Of a stretch of 64,000 nucleotides of DNA, positions 8,526 to 19,059 are shown piece after piece (position 1 is the stretch's first letter; every line of letters begins with the position of its first letter). This stretch comes from Eurosta solidaginis (taxonomy: Eukaryota; Arthropoda; Insecta; Diptera; Tephritidae): NCBI RefSeq assembly GCF_040869045.1, contig NC_090322.1, forward strand, positions 277,786,662 through 277,850,661. The letters are read 5' to 3'. A program made the translations under genes and the position numbers. The notes beneath the pieces were generated by a model. It worked only from the letters and a program-made list of their open reading frames with translations, made no database searches and was not told where the DNA came from.

Positions 8526-10100
8526 TTGGACATGGCAAAGTTCAGTGAATTAAAGATCCAGCAACTAAAGGAGTTGGAGAGCCGTGGATTGAATACAAGC
8601 GGCGTTAAACTTGAACTTCAGGCACGGCTACGAGAGGCAATGGAAGCAGAAGGAATTGATGTGGAAGAGTATGTCTTTCATCTTGATGGCGAGGAGACAA
8701 CAAAAATTGAAGAGAAAAACGAAACATCGCAAACGGTTACCAGCACAGACTTGAACGTGATATTGGCTGCAATATCTGCACAAACGTCGACAGTAACATC
8801 GAAAATTGAAGCACAAGATACACGCATTTCAGAAATGTCGACACAGATAACATCCAAGATGGAAACTCAACTGGAAGAACAGAAGACATATATGGCATCA
8901 CAATTGGAAGAACAGAAAACACACATGGCGTCACAAATTGCAGAACAATTAAAAGAACAAGAGGCACGCATAACATTACAGCTCGAAGCACAAGAAGAAC
9001 GTATCTCAACAAAGCTGGAGGCACAGGAAACAAAATTCTCATCGCAGCTGGAGGCTGTTAGTGAACGACAAAATAAAGTGGAGGCCGAGATGGATGCTTT
9101 GAAAGATCGGATTCAGGAGTTACAATTGAACCGTCCAATCACTTCAACGTCTACTCTGAAGGTAAAATCCCCAACGTTTGATGGTTCTGTTCCATTCCAG
9201 GTATTTAAGCTCCAATTTGAGAAGACGTCGACAGCGAACAACTGGAATGATGAAGATAAAGTTGCAGCTCTGTTCGTGGCATTGAAAGGGCCAGCAGCCG
9301 AAATCCTACAGACGATTCCCGAAGGAGAGCGGAACAACTATGAAGCGTTGATGGCCGCTGTCGAGAGACGTTACGGAAGCGAGCATAGGAAACAGATATT
9401 CCAAATTGAGTTGCAAAACCGCTACCAAAAAGCAAATGAGACATTGCAGGAGTTTGCTTCAGATGTTGAAAGGTTGGCTCATCTCGCAAATGCGGACGCA
9501 CCCGTGGAATACACCGAGAGGGTAAAAATCCAGAGTTTTATAAATGGCATACGAGATGTGGAAACGAAGCGGGCTACATATGCGAATCCCAAACTAACAT
9601 TTGCTGAAACGGTATCGCATGCTCTGATACAGGAAACAGCGTCGCTTCTGTGTAAGCCAGTTTTCAAAGCACGCCGTGTGGAAGTAGAAAGGCCAGAGTG
9701 GATAGAAACAATTTTGGAAGCACTGAAGGGATCTCAACAGAAGAATGCCGGAGTTATTAAATGTTTCAAGTGCGGCAACCCAGGTCACATTGCACGTCAT
9801 TGCGATCTTGGTCCTAATAGTTCAAACAATGTGGGTGGCCATAAACGCAAAGCTGGAGGAGATGAGCAAGAGCGAGTAAGAGGTAGAGAGCTAGATCCAG
9901 CTGTTGAATGTCCTGTGATATCTGTGTCGCAAATCGGAAGGAAATCAAGCAGTCTTACCGTCAGAGGGAATGTGGATGGTAAAGAGCGTGTACTGACTGT
10001 AGATACGGGGGCATCTCATTCCTTGATTCGATCTGATTTGGTCTACAGGAGAGTAATCATTACCTGGAGCAAGGTTGCGTACGGTAACAGGCGAATATAA
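8526..10100 (+). CDS. Gag with N-terminal SAP domain, coiled coil, zinc knuckle and start of protease
   Basis: 524 codons. An ATG at 8526 or 8532 gives the start. Residues ~9-40 read LKIQQLKELESRGLNTSGVK..LQARLREAM, a SAP-type helix-turn-helix used for DNA/chromatin binding. Residues ~75-205 are a Glu/Gln-rich coiled coil built from repeated QLEEQK.HMASQ-type blocks. A capsid-like helical region follows (FDGSVPFQVFKLQFE...LQNRYQKANETLQEFASDVERLA). At ~415-430 there is one CCHC knuckle, CFKCGNPGHIARHC. Near the end VDTGASHSLIR carries the aspartic protease active site. The frame then ends at 10100 inside the protease because of a frameshift; the rest of the protease is in the next frame from 10057. 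The gag part is intact and could encode a particle protein. Confidence 0.85.
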   Translation: MDMAKFSELKIQQLKELESRGLNTSGVKLELQARLREAMEAEGIDVEEYVFHLDGEETTKIEEKNETSQTVTSTDLNVILAAISAQTSTVTSKIEAQDTRISEMSTQITSKMETQLEEQKTYMASQLEEQKTHMASQIAEQLKEQEARITLQLEAQEERISTKLEAQETKFSSQLEAVSERQNKVEAEMDALKDRIQELQLNRPITSTSTLKVKSPTFDGSVPFQVFKLQFEKTSTANNWNDEDKVAALFVALKGPAAEILQTIPEGERNNYEALMAAVERRYGSEHRKQIFQIELQNRYQKANETLQEFASDVERLAHLANADAPVEYTERVKIQSFINGIRDVETKRATYANPKLTFAETVSHALIQETASLLCKPVFKARRVEVERPEWIETILEALKGSQQKNAGVIKCFKCGNPGHIARHCDLGPNSSNNVGGHKRKAGGDEQERVRGRELDPAVECPVISVSQIGRKSSSLTVRGNVDGKERVLTVDTGASHSLIRSDLVYRRVIITWSKVAYGNRRI

Positions 10101-10905
10101 TCAAGTCCAAGGCGAAGTGGTATGTGAGGTATTAATTGGAAAAGTCATGGTTCTACACAAATTCGTTGTGGCGGAGATCGTTGATGAAGTCATATTGGGA
10201 GTGGACTTCTTGGTTGACCATGACGTCAGGATCGATATGCGGAGGAAAATTATGCGCTATAAGAACCAGGACATACCACTTAACTTTAGTTTGGGAAAAG
10301 GGTTCAGCAGTAATCGGGTACTGGTGGAAAAGACTCGACAAAGACCACGAAAGTCAAAGGCAAAGGTTGATAGATCGAATGGGCCAAATAAATCAAAATC
10401 AAAAGTACCTGCGAGAGAAACACTGGCATTGACAAAACCTAAAAGACGCAGGAAAACGAAGCAACGAATTTCCGAGAAAGAATGCGAGGGTAGTTTCAAG
10501 CCGGAGCGCACTACTCTTGTGAAATGTGGGAACGATACCGATTATGCAAAGCAAATCCGTCCAGCGCAAGCTCTACGAAGTGGTTCATTGACCAAACAAC
10601 AGAGTGTGAAGGAACGGCCCAGGGTAATGAGTAGTAAGATGAAACACTGGCATAACAAGAACTCTAATTCGGAAGGTTTCTTGGCGGGAGATTTGGTACT
10701 GTTAAACAACCCTCACCGGCGGAAAGGTGTTCCAGCCAAATTTCGGTGCAGTTGGGAAGGCCCGTACAAAGTTGTGAAGAAGATCAGTGATACCATCTAC
10801 CGCATACAAACCACTGGGAAACCACGGATTAGAAGAGTGGTACATTTGGAGATGCTAGCGGCGTTTAGATTGGGAGATTTGTCTGATCGGGACGATCAGA
10901 CTTAG
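10057..10905 (+). pseudogene. Protease C-terminus joined to integrase C-terminal (GPY/F) domain; RT, RNase H and IN core missing
   Basis: The frame opens at 10057 and runs to a stop at 10905. Its first ~65 residues complete the aspartic protease fold (EVVCEVLIGKV, IVDEVILGVDFL, the latter being the second conserved protease motif). A basic Lys/Arg-rich stretch follows, and residues ~215-255 give the GPY/F chromatin-tethering domain of gypsy integrases (GDLVLLNNPHRRKG, RCSWEGPYKVVKKISDTIYRIQ). Nothing between them matches RT (no YxDD), RNase H, or the integrase DDE. The frame differs from that of gag, and the shift falls in the middle of the protease rather than at a gag-pol border, so it looks like a lesion. 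The 3' end is followed by the polypurine tract and LTR. Confidence 0.8.
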
Positions 10906-10916
10906 GTGGAGGGCAG
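10904..10916 (+). other. Polypurine tract
   Basis: AGGTGGAGGGCAG directly precedes the 3' LTR TGTTACG, the usual plus-strand primer position. Confidence 0.6.
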
Positions 10917-11164
10917 TGTTACGAATATTACCAAACTGAGGAGTGCTGCCATCTCCAGGCCGATGCTAAGCAGTGACGTCAATTCACATCAATAATTCAA
11001 TCATTATGATCTACATAAACGAATCAATAATTGCGTCTACACATATGTACACATTCCGACAAGCAACATTTACATACAAGGCAGCGAGAGATGAGATGTC
11101 ACACACCGATGAATTTACTTATACGCTTATGTGTGTGCGGGAGACTGTAAACTACAAACACATG

Positions 11165-12787
11165 CGCTTAACTGTGGAAGATACAGATAACATACACAAG
11201 TTAATTAAGTCTCCCTCTGCTAATAATTTTGGGTCACTTACTCTCACTGAGGCAGACATAATTGAGGGGATTATAAAACTTAAAAATTCCTCCAGAACTG
11301 ATGTTGATAATCTTTCAGTTATTCTATTGAAAAATTGTCCTTCTCTAGTACGACCCTTAATGATTATATTCAATAAATCATTGGAATCGGGTATTTTTAT
11401 TGATGACTGGAAACAAGCATCCGTCACTCCCATTTTTAAGTCTGGCAACAAAAGTAACTGTTCTAATTACAGGCCTATTTCCAAATTGTCTACAACTTCG
11501 AAGCTATTTGAATGTGTTGTCAATGACAAGCTTTACTTTAGCATTAAACACCTGATTTGCGCCAATCAACATGGTTTTGTCCCGGCCAGATCCACATTAA
11601 CGAACCTCGCTGTCTTTTCTGAGGATTGCTACGCGGCATTTAGGCGGGGTTTTCAGGTTGATACAATATACCTTGACTTCTCCAAAGCATTCGATAAAAT
11701 TTCTCATAAAATTTTAATTGCGAAATTAGCTTGTTATGGGTTCCACTCTACGTTCCTACAGTGGATTAAATCTTACCTGCACAACAGAAGTAATGTTGTA
11801 AATATTGACGGTGTTTATTCGAAACCATTTTGGGCCACCTCTGGAGTGCCCCAGGGCAGTATTCTGGGCCCTTTACTATTTATCTTGTTCATTAATGACA
11901 TTAGCTCTTGCTTCTCATCTACCAAATTTCTGCTTTATGCTGATGATCTCAAGATCTATTCTGAGATCAGTTGTTATAATGATGTCGTTGTTCTTCAATC
12001 TGAGATTAATAAGCTTTATATCTGGTGTGTTAAGAACCGTCTTTTCCTTAATATAAGTAAGTGCCACACTGTGACGTATGGTAAAATGCTGAGGCCACTT
12101 CATACCTCCTATCATATTGCAGAAACCTTTCTTCGAACGAATCTTGAAGTTAAAGACTTGGGGGTATACTTCGACTCAAAGTTTAATTTTAACACTCACG
12201 TCAGCTTCACAATTTCTAAGGCGCTTTCAATGCTTGCTTTTGTCAGACGCCATTCCGCAAACTTCTCTGACCCCTACACACTCAAAGTTTTATATACGTC
12301 CTTTGTGCGGTCCAAACTTGAGTATGCGGCTTTCATTTGGCGGCCCTACCACACAGTTCACATCAACCGCCTGGAGCGGGTTCAAAAAATCTTTATGCGC
12401 TTCGCGCTTATTTCATTACGTTTCTCTGAACCGATCCCGTCTTATGAGTCTCGATGCCAACTAATATCCTTATTATCCCTTAACAATCGCAGAATTCTTT
12501 TGGCCTCGTTGTTCATTTTCGATCTTTTCACGGGCAAAATTGACTGCGCGCTGCTTCTTGAAAGACTATGCTTAAATACTCCCTGTAGAAACCTCCGCCA
12601 CTTTGAAATCTTTTTCATAGGGCTGAGTAGAACTGTTTATAACTCAAAAGCGCCTATTAACAGAGCCCTATCAGAAATTAATTGCTTCTCTAGTGTTTTG
12701 GATATTGATTTCTCCGACTCAAAATACGCTTTTCAACTTAAACTAAAAAATTACTTAATCTGTAATAATATAAATTCTTCTTGTTAA
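11165..12787 (+). CDS. LINE reverse transcriptase, C-terminal ~540 residues of ORF2
   Basis: An uninterrupted frame from the insertion junction to the stop at 12787. Motifs in order: SVTPIFKSGN..CSNYRPIS, QHGFVPARSTLTNLAVF, the motif A aspartate in IYLDFSKAFDKISH, motif B SGVPQGSILGPLLFILFIND, and the catalytic YADD in LLYADDLKIY. The thumb-like region continues with LGVYFDSKFNF and a C-terminal LEYAAFIWRP...RVQKIF. This copies LINE RNA into DNA at a nicked target. The endonuclease domain is lost by truncation, so this copy is dead, but the absence of stops shows it is recent. It may be the same clade as the ORF1/endonuclease element at 1-2509, though the parts do not overlap. Confidence 0.87.
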   Translation, partial: RLTVEDTDNIHKLIKSPSANNFGSLTLTEADIIEGIIKLKNSSRTDVDNLSVILLKNCPSLVRPLMIIFNKSLESGIFIDDWKQASVTPIFKSGNKSNCSNYRPISKLSTTSKLFECVVNDKLYFSIKHLICANQHGFVPARSTLTNLAVFSEDCYAAFRRGFQVDTIYLDFSKAFDKISHKILIAKLACYGFHSTFLQWIKSYLHNRSNVVNIDGVYSKPFWATSGVPQGSILGPLLFILFINDISSCFSSTKFLLYADDLKIYSEISCYNDVVVLQSEINKLYIWCVKNRLFLNISKCHTVTYGKMLRPLHTSYHIAETFLRTNLEVKDLGVYFDSKFNFNTHVSFTISKALSMLAFVRRHSANFSDPYTLKVLYTSFVRSKLEYAAFIWRPYHTVHINRLERVQKIFMRFALISLRFSEPIPSYESRCQLISLLSLNNRRILLASLFIFDLFTGKIDCALLLERLCLNTPCRNLRHFEIFFIGLSRTVYNSKAPINRALSEINCFSSVLDIDFSDSKYAFQLKLKNYLICNNINSSC

Positions 12788-12887
12788 TGTTCTCCATTGC
12801 TTAATATAAGCTGGTCTCTGTAATTTAGTCATAAGTGTCTGTACTAAACATTTGTTACTAGACTAAATAAATAAATAAATAAAAAAA
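11165..12887 (+). mobile_element. 5'-truncated LINE (Jockey/CR1-type) inserted in the LTR
   Basis: Sequence between the two LTR pieces that has no counterpart in the 5' LTR. It holds an RT frame to 12787, a ~65-bp 3' UTR and an (AAAT)n A-rich tail at ~12864-12886. The 5' truncation within ORF2 is typical of target-primed insertion. No clear target duplication: one or two LTR bases (CA) seem lost at the junction. It is the youngest layer of this nest. Confidence 0.85.
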
Positions 12888-13325
12888 TATATCTTATCTG
12901 AGTGGTCACAAGAGAGGGCAATAATTTGTGCACGTAGTTGTGGCTGGCGATTTTATAGCCGAAACAACTAGTAACTTCTGGAAATCGAAGAGCCTAGAAG
13001 TATGCAGCGTAAACTATAAAAGCGGTGCAGGCGAGTAAGAAGTAATTCAGTTTGATTTGAGATTTGGATTAAGCGCTATCTAGCGAGCTATAGCAGTATT
13101 ATTTTGAATAGTTTTCATTTGAGCTGTCAATCAGTTTGGTTATTAAGTAAGCTATTCGTTGCAAAGTACAAGTGTTATTGTGAAGTACTTGAATAAAGGC
13201 CATTTTGCATTATTACATACTGGAGTTATTTATTCAACAGTTTAGCGATACGAAATTAGCAGAGGGTTGCAAATATGAGGATTTGCAAGTAAATTCGTTA
13301 CAATATGTATATAACTCCTCCACCC

Positions 13326-13504
13326 TTAAGATATTTGCGGCTCTGCAAATACCAAAATTTAATAACTAATTGTAATTATATATATATATTTTTGTTTTTA
13401 ATATTATAAATAACAAATATGTATAACATGATAGCAAATTTTTCTTTATAACAATGTATTGATTCAAAGAATTTTTTGTTGTTGTTGTTTTTGTTTTTTG
13501 TAGT
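13326..13504 (-). other. Non-coding 3' end of the 17.6-like element
   Basis: A/T-rich sequence between the integrase end and the 3' LTR. No env-type frame is present here. Confidence 0.5.
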
Positions 13505-13903
13505 CTAAACAATATCTGTATTTTGGCCTTTATATTTGCGTTTCATTTGAGATTTGTAGTATTTCACATTTCTTTTATTGGATGTATCGATTACATAATT
13601 GCCTTCTTTCTTATAGTTGCTAAGCTCTTTGTATTTAGGTGTACATTTGGCAATTTGCCTATTCTTCACAATATTATCTAAATAACTACATTCTTCCTTT
13701 ACATTTTTATTTATTTTGTTAATTTTATCAATTTTGTTTCGCTCATATTCTTTACCTAATTTTTCAATATATTCTTTATCAAAATTTTTTTGTATGAAAT
13801 CGATTGGCCTCTTTGGAGTCGTTGTATGTATTGTGCGGTTATACAACGTAAATATTTCGAAAATTTTATCATCTAGGCTGAGAGATTTATTTTTTTTTAT
13901 CAA
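13505..13903 (-). pseudogene. 17.6-like integrase, C-terminal part
   Basis: A 132-codon frame continuing the integrase of the neighbouring frame (overlap near 13887-13903 in another phase, so one frameshift separates them). It begins with SLDDKIFEIFTLYNRTIHTTTPKRPIDFI, the conserved N-R-x-x-H-x-x-T-x-x-x-P segment that follows the catalytic core in 17.6/297-type integrases. The rest is Lys/Asn-rich. Confidence 0.72.
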
Positions 13904-15194
13904 CTTCCATGATTCGTAAGTGTTCGTTTAGTGTGCCATGTAACTTTTCAATGTCAGAGTTGCCTGTTTTTAAATAAGGTGTTGTTTTGTGAGTTTCTAT
14001 ATTTTGTTCATTTAAAAATAGCTCTACTGCACTATGTAATATACATCTTTCGTTGTCAAAAACCAGTTTATCCATTTTACCCAAATACGAAATTCGTAGC
14101 TTTATTGCCTCTATAATTGAAATCCATGTTCTGTCATTTAACTTGTGATATGTCGCATATTTTGAAAATTTGTCAATTGCAGTCTGGTACATACAATTCC
14201 TAGAAGGATACCATATATCAATATGTACGATATCGTTAAAATGTGTTGGACGTTCACTTATTTGATAAGGAAATTTTATGGGATGCCTGTCATGTTTTGC
14301 AATTTGACAAATTTTACAATTATTAACAATCAACGTAATTAACTCAAATAACTTGGGATAAAAGATTTTAGATTTTAGCTCGAGAAAGATTTCACTAATA
14401 CCTGGATGGTTACTTCGTGTATGTTCATTTTTAATAATAGTTAATACCTCATTTTTGTCACTTATGTCAATTAATCTTTTGTAAGATCTGTATAAAGTTA
14501 CATTATTATTTTTGAAATTGCTAACATAAATTTCCTGAAATTTTATAAACAAACCATCGTCTTCGCAAAAAATACACATAAAGCCCTTTTCAATTAATAC
14601 CTTTTCCATTAATTTTTTTAAATCGGAGCTGTTTGTGACAGTTATATAATTTTGACACTTACTATTTATTATCTTGGTAATAAAACATTCGTGCTTACCA
14701 TATTCTAAATAAATTTGATTTTTATAGGAGTTTATGCTTTTATCAGTTATAAAAATATATCTCAAATTATCTTCAACCGCGCTGTGAATAGTTGCGGCAG
14801 TAGACCATCTATCTACCTCGTCCTCATCTTTACCAGGACTAACTTCGTTAGTAAAAACATCTACATGTTTGGGTTCATCATCTTTACGTAAATATCTACT
14901 CAAAGCATCCGCGACTGTATTGTCCTTTCCTTTTATATACGTAATATCAAAATCATACTGGTTTAATTGTATCTTCCATCTTTGCAACTTCATGTTTTGC
15001 TCTTTAATATTATGGAGCCATGTCAATGGCTTATGATCCGTTTGAACAATAAATTTCCTACCATAAAGATATGTTCGAAAACGCTTAATTGACCAAACTA
15101 CTGCGAGCAATTCATTTTCAATAGTGGAGTATCGAATTTCGTGAGTGGATAATGTCCTAGAAGCATAGCTTATTGGATGATTATCCTGGGACAA
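13887..15194 (-). pseudogene. 17.6-like pol: RNase H (partial) and integrase
   Basis: 435 codons. The first ~110 residues are gypsy RNase H ([29 protein letters not shown], then TDHKPLTWL and GKDNTVADALSR). The integrase follows: an HHCC zinc-binding segment (EHTRSNHPG...CKICQIAKH), then the catalytic triad as HIDIWYP, VFDNER and SDIEKLHGTLNE. The order matches Ty3/gypsy pol. The N-terminal RNase H aspartate lies in another frame just upstream (TTDAS near 15215), so frameshifts separate this from the RT frame, and about 100 residues of RT thumb/connection are missing. Confidence 0.82.
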
Positions 15195-15293
15195 AACAGA
15201 ACCAATTGCGATGCATCTGTTGTTAAAACAAATGTTTTCGTAAAATCTGGTGATTTAAGTACAGGTTCATTAGTTATTAGTTGTTTTAACTTA

Positions 15294-16079
15294 TCAATTC
15301 TCTATTTGTATTTTTAAATTAAACTTGCGAAGTGTGCTGAAAATGTTTTTGATCGAATCAACGTGCTCTTCAAAGCTTGTTGAGAAGATTAAAACATCAT
15401 CCAAATAGACTACACATATTTTGTTGATGCAGTCTTTCAGTACAGTATTAATTAGTCTTTGAAAGGTAGCTGGAGCTGTTTTTAGCCCAAACGGCATACG
15501 CGTAAATTCATAATGCCCATTTGCGGTAGAAAAAGCAGTTTTAGCTTGATCATCAGGGTGAACTTCTATCTGATGAAAGCCCTTCGCCAAATCGATAGTA
15601 CTAAAATATGACCACTTTCCTAGTTTATCAAACATGTCTTCCATGTTTGGGATAGGAAATTTATCATCTACAGTCTGCTCGTTAAGCTTGCGGTAGTCTA
15701 TTACTATCCGCCATTTCATTTTGCCGCTATTATAGGGTTTTTTAGGCACCACCCACAACGGTGAGTTGTACGGGCTGGTGCTCGGAGCTATAATTTTTTT
15801 CCTCAACATTTCGTTTATCTGGTGCTCTACTTCCTCACGATGTATAATAGGATATCTGTAAAGCTTACAGTAAATTGGAGTATCTGTTCGCGTTACAATT
15901 TTATGTTTAACTAGGTTTGTGAAAGATAGATCTTCACCATCTTTATAAAAAATGTCTTTAAACGAATTTAAAACTGACTTTAAGACTTGTCTATCTTTTT
16001 GATTTAAATGATCCGAAAATAAATTTGTAACAGGATTTAAATATTTGTAGATTTTAGTTCTCTTCGAACAATTGTGCAC
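15294..16079 (-). pseudogene. 17.6-like reverse transcriptase (partial)
   Basis: 261 codons with palm and fingers motifs: YRYPIIHREEVEHQINEML, SPLWVVPKK, WRIVIDYRKLNEQT, YFSTIDLAKGFHQIEV (first catalytic Asp), FGLKTAPATFQRLIN and the catalytic VVYLDDVLIF. It ends in a stop just after NLKIQIEN, where a deletion removes the following thumb region. The start is about 50 bp from the primer-binding site, so gag and protease have been deleted from this copy. Confidence 0.85.
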
Positions 16080-16127
16080 ATTTTAAACTGTTTATTGAAC
16101 AAATCGTGACACTTTAATTTTTTTTTT

Positions 16128-16140
16128 CCCGACTGCGCCA
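16128..16140 (-). other. Primer-binding site, tRNA-Ser type
   Basis: Minus strand TGGCGCAGTCGGG abuts the right-hand LTR; this is the site seen in 17.6/297-type elements. Confidence 0.75.
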
Positions 16141-16388
16141 ATAAGGTAGTGGATTTTTGGTTCTGATTTATTTCACCTTTATTTTCCAACTGAACACATA
16201 TTTTTTCTTAACGACTAATTGAGCTTAAACATTAAACTAAAAATAACGGTTTATGAAAGAGAGTGAGTTTAAATGAAAGTAAGAGAAAGTAAATTATAAA
16301 CTACGTAAGAGTAAGTAACATAAAAACTAATTAAGAGAAAGTAGATTATGAAGAGGAGGTTGGAGATAGTACTTATATGTATATAACT
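16140..16388 (-). repeat. 5' LTR of the 17.6-like element
   Basis: 249 bp, copy of 7568-7806 plus 13303-13314. On the minus strand it begins AGTTATATACATATAAG and ends CACTACCTTATT. Boundaries are good to about 1 bp, given the flanking ATAT duplication. Confidence 0.85.
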
Positions 16389-16392
16389 ATAT

Positions 16393-16872
16393 TATTAAAT
16401 CAGTTTTCGGGATGGACGGTGGTGCTGAGCAACGGAATTGATTATTAGTGCTGTCGGAATGGACGTGATTTCGAGCAGCTGATGTATATTTAACACACAA
16501 CGAGTAGGGCTGCGATGTGTGAGAGGTTGGAAAGGACGTGATTCCAAGCCATCCGCCGAAAGTAACTGGAGCTGGTAACAGATTTAGTTTAACATGTTTA
16601 TTTTGAAACAGTTATGAGTTCAAGGCAGTGAGCATATATTTTTTTATACTGTATAGTGTGTCACAAGTATCAATATTATTGCAGTGATTATTGAAATCTT
16701 GACACAGACAAAGAAGAGGTTCATGCATTTGAAAATTCGATCTACATGTAATTAAATATAGCGGTTGGAAATACCGAGAGGGCCTAAAAGGGACATTCTT
16801 CAATATATTTATTAGATAAATTTTCTCTAAGTTGGCTTAAAACTAAAGACGGGTTTACGAACACGCGGTGGC
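16393..16872. other. No feature recognised
   Basis: No convincing gene, repeat or element end between the 17.6-like element and the ATTCGAAT-bearing element. Short frames here are A/T-rich and featureless. Confidence 0.4.
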
Positions 16873-17715
16873 CTTTTAAAAATATTCGAATAATTCGATT
16901 AATCGAGTATTCGATTTTAGATTTTTGTACGATTACAAATCGAATTTCACTATTCGAATATTTTATTTTTTTCGATTATTCGAATAATTGCACACTAAAC
17001 GATTATTGGATTTTCAACATCGAAGTTCCATTTTGTGTTCATACAAAAAATTACGTATACGCCATGCATGTACAACATATATGTATCTTCTTTTTCTTCT
17101 TTGTTGGATATTTATTAATTTAACCGATTAGTAGAGCCCTTAGAAGGGTGTGTCTCAAAAATGGTGTCCCCAAGTAAAGTTCCGATTCTGGTGAGAAAAA
17201 CATAAGTAAGCGTCTTTGTGTAAATTTTAAAATGTGATCAAAAATATACATCTTTACCATTTTTGGGAACGTATTTGAAGTCATCGCAAATATCTTTACC
17301 TTCAAAAATAAAGTGAACGTCCGTATTTTTCCAAGGTGTCTTCCTGATCTTTCTACGATGAAAAGTACGCTCGAAATCGACCGAGTTGTAGTGGGTAACA
17401 ATCGGATAGCATGAGAACGGGAGAAAAGTATTTAAATGCAATTTTCGACCACTTTGTATAAGGCCAAAGGATTAAATTTAAATCCGCATAATTAATCGCA
17501 AAAATGCAGACGGTCTTTTCGAATACATCCTTGAGTAACAAGAATCTAGTCAGTTTTTAGAGCCAGAGCATTTAGGGCCGGATACGCCAATTCATCAATA
17601 ATGTACGCAGCATTACAACGACAGTATTTTGTAAGAGACAACATAATTGCAACCTCGTATATCTTTTGATCAAAGAAACCTTAAATGATGCAAGTGGGCT
17701 AAAATTAGTAATTTA

Positions 17716-18887
17716 TGCCCCTATTGCCGTTTACAACTCAAATTAGTAGGGTTGTAATTAAAACAACTCAACTTTAAGACAACTTTAAGACAACTCAACG
17801 CCTGTTGTATTACGAATTACAACTTATTTCAGTTGAAGTTGAATTGAGTTGCCAACTTCAGAAAGTGACGATTTCCACAGCTAATCAATTTGTGGAGGAA
17901 ATTTAAGCATTTACATAATAAAAGCAAAACGGACATTATATGAAAATCTATTTTATAATGGCGAAAATGTTGGTGATTGATATGTCGCGAATACGAAAAA
18001 CATTCGCGTGATCATTCCAATCCCTTGGAACTACCAATCACCAAGTAAGAAAATGTTTAAGTGACAAATGATGAGCTTCTCATGAAGTTATTTTGCAGAT
18101 TTGAAAGGAAGCATTTTGCTCATTACTAAACAAAGTTAAGGACCATTTCCGCATTCCGTGTTGGACTGATTTTAGATATTTTTGAGGAGCATATTTGTGC
18201 GAAATGGATTAAAACCCAAACAGCAACAATTGTATTTTACTCTAAAACAGGATTCCCAGGAGTAGTGATTAGTATCAATGGGACTAACGTTCGCATAATT
18301 TCAACTATTTTGGCTGCATCCGAACTGCGGCCAGCCTCGTCCAACTTTGGAAGGTCGGAAATTAAAACTTTTATTTCTGTCAAAAATATTTACAAAAATT
18401 CACAAAATGGCCCGAGGGTCCGAAATATGAGGCCCGTTCCACAGTTTTTTTTTTTAAATAACCCTGGGTGGGTCCAACGCCTTTCTGCGTTAGTGTATAC
18501 AAAAAATCTGGCAAAATACAACATAAAAATAAAAATAAAAAAATAAAAATAAAAATTTGAACCGAAATGATATGACAGAAATTAAATTTTTAATTTTTGT
18601 TTTCGGATTCTTGAATCGGAGGTCGAAACGTGTCTTTTGATACCAACTTTGAAAATTTTTGTTAAAAATTAGGTGGTGAACCGTCTTGTAAAACGTTACA
18701 TTTTTCAAAACAACTGCAAAATTATATGAGACAACTGTTAGTAATCAGTGTAAGATTTTGGCGTCTTTGACAACTACACCAACACAAGGTTGTAAACGGT
18801 AATGCCACAAAAAGTTGCTAGACTAGACAACTCAACCGACATTTTTTTGGCAGGTTGAGTTGTAATCTGTAATAGGGGCATTAGCTA
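17716..18887. mobile_element. Nested terminal-inverted-repeat element (CCCCTATT ends)
   Basis: ATGCCCCTATTGCCGTTTAC at the left and GTAATAGGGGCAT at the right (preceded by TTGAGTTGTAATCT) are inverse complements with a few mismatches. Inside, several CAACTCAAC / GTTGAGTTG segments occur near both ends. No coding sequence recognised. Possible 8-bp duplication TAGTAATT/TAGCTATT is only 6/8. Confidence 0.42.
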
Positions 18888-19059
18888 TTTTGTGATTTTT
18901 ATTTTTCCAACTGCCGGAGCAGTGAACACGAAAAGAGAATAAAACTGAGCCGTAGCTTAAAATGTGATAGAAAAGCTTTGGCTTTACCATTGTGGTCTAT
19001 TTTGGGGGCCTTCCGGGCCATTTCTTAATACTTTCGAGGGTTTGAAATTGTTGCCACAG

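Larger units (their letters stand above)
7807..13302 (+). mobile_element. SAP-Gag Ty3/gypsy LTR element with pol core deleted
   Basis: Flanked by ATAT at 7803-7806 and 13303-13306. The LTRs begin TGTTACGAATATTA and end AAATTCGTTACA. The 5' and 3' LTRs differ at only about five or six of 666 positions, so the insertion is recent. Internally it keeps a long Gag-protease frame and the integrase C-terminus, but reverse transcriptase, RNase H and the integrase catalytic core are absent. Movement would need enzymes supplied by another copy. A LINE is inserted in its 3' LTR. Confidence 0.88.
10917..13302 (+). repeat. 3' LTR of the SAP-Gag element, split by a LINE insertion
   Basis: Copy of 7807-8472. 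The LTR reads 10917-11164, is interrupted by a LINE, and resumes at about 12888 with ATATCTTATCTGAGTGG to end at 13302. A frame starting at the LTR runs into the LINE RT by chance; that leading part is LTR sequence, not protein-coding. Confidence 0.88.
7568..16388 (-). mobile_element. 17.6-like Ty3/gypsy LTR element, minus strand, gag deleted, carrying nested elements
   Basis: Near-identical LTRs lie at 7568-7806 (continued 13303-13314) and 16140-16388, differing at roughly six of ~249 positions by eye. ATAT flanks both outer ends (7564-7567 and 16389-16392), a 4-bp target duplication. The primer-binding site next to the right LTR reads TGGCGCAGTCGGG on the minus strand, the tRNA-Ser-type site known in 17.6/297 elements, and the LTR ends AGTT...TTAT rather than TG...CA, as in that clade. 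Between the primer site and the RT frame there are only ~50 bp, so gag and protease are missing. Integrase and RNase H/RT pieces remain. No env frame was seen. The SAP-Gag element (7807-13302) is inserted in the 3' LTR. Confidence 0.85.

Noticed and set aside
10973..11164. N-terminal 64 codons of the long RT frame at 10973-12787
   Set aside because: This part is LTR sequence also present at 7864-8055; the RT begins only at the LINE junction at 11165.
13326..13504. An env gene for the 17.6-like element
   Set aside because: Only ~180 bp lie between the integrase end and the LTR and no membrane or envelope-like frame is present.
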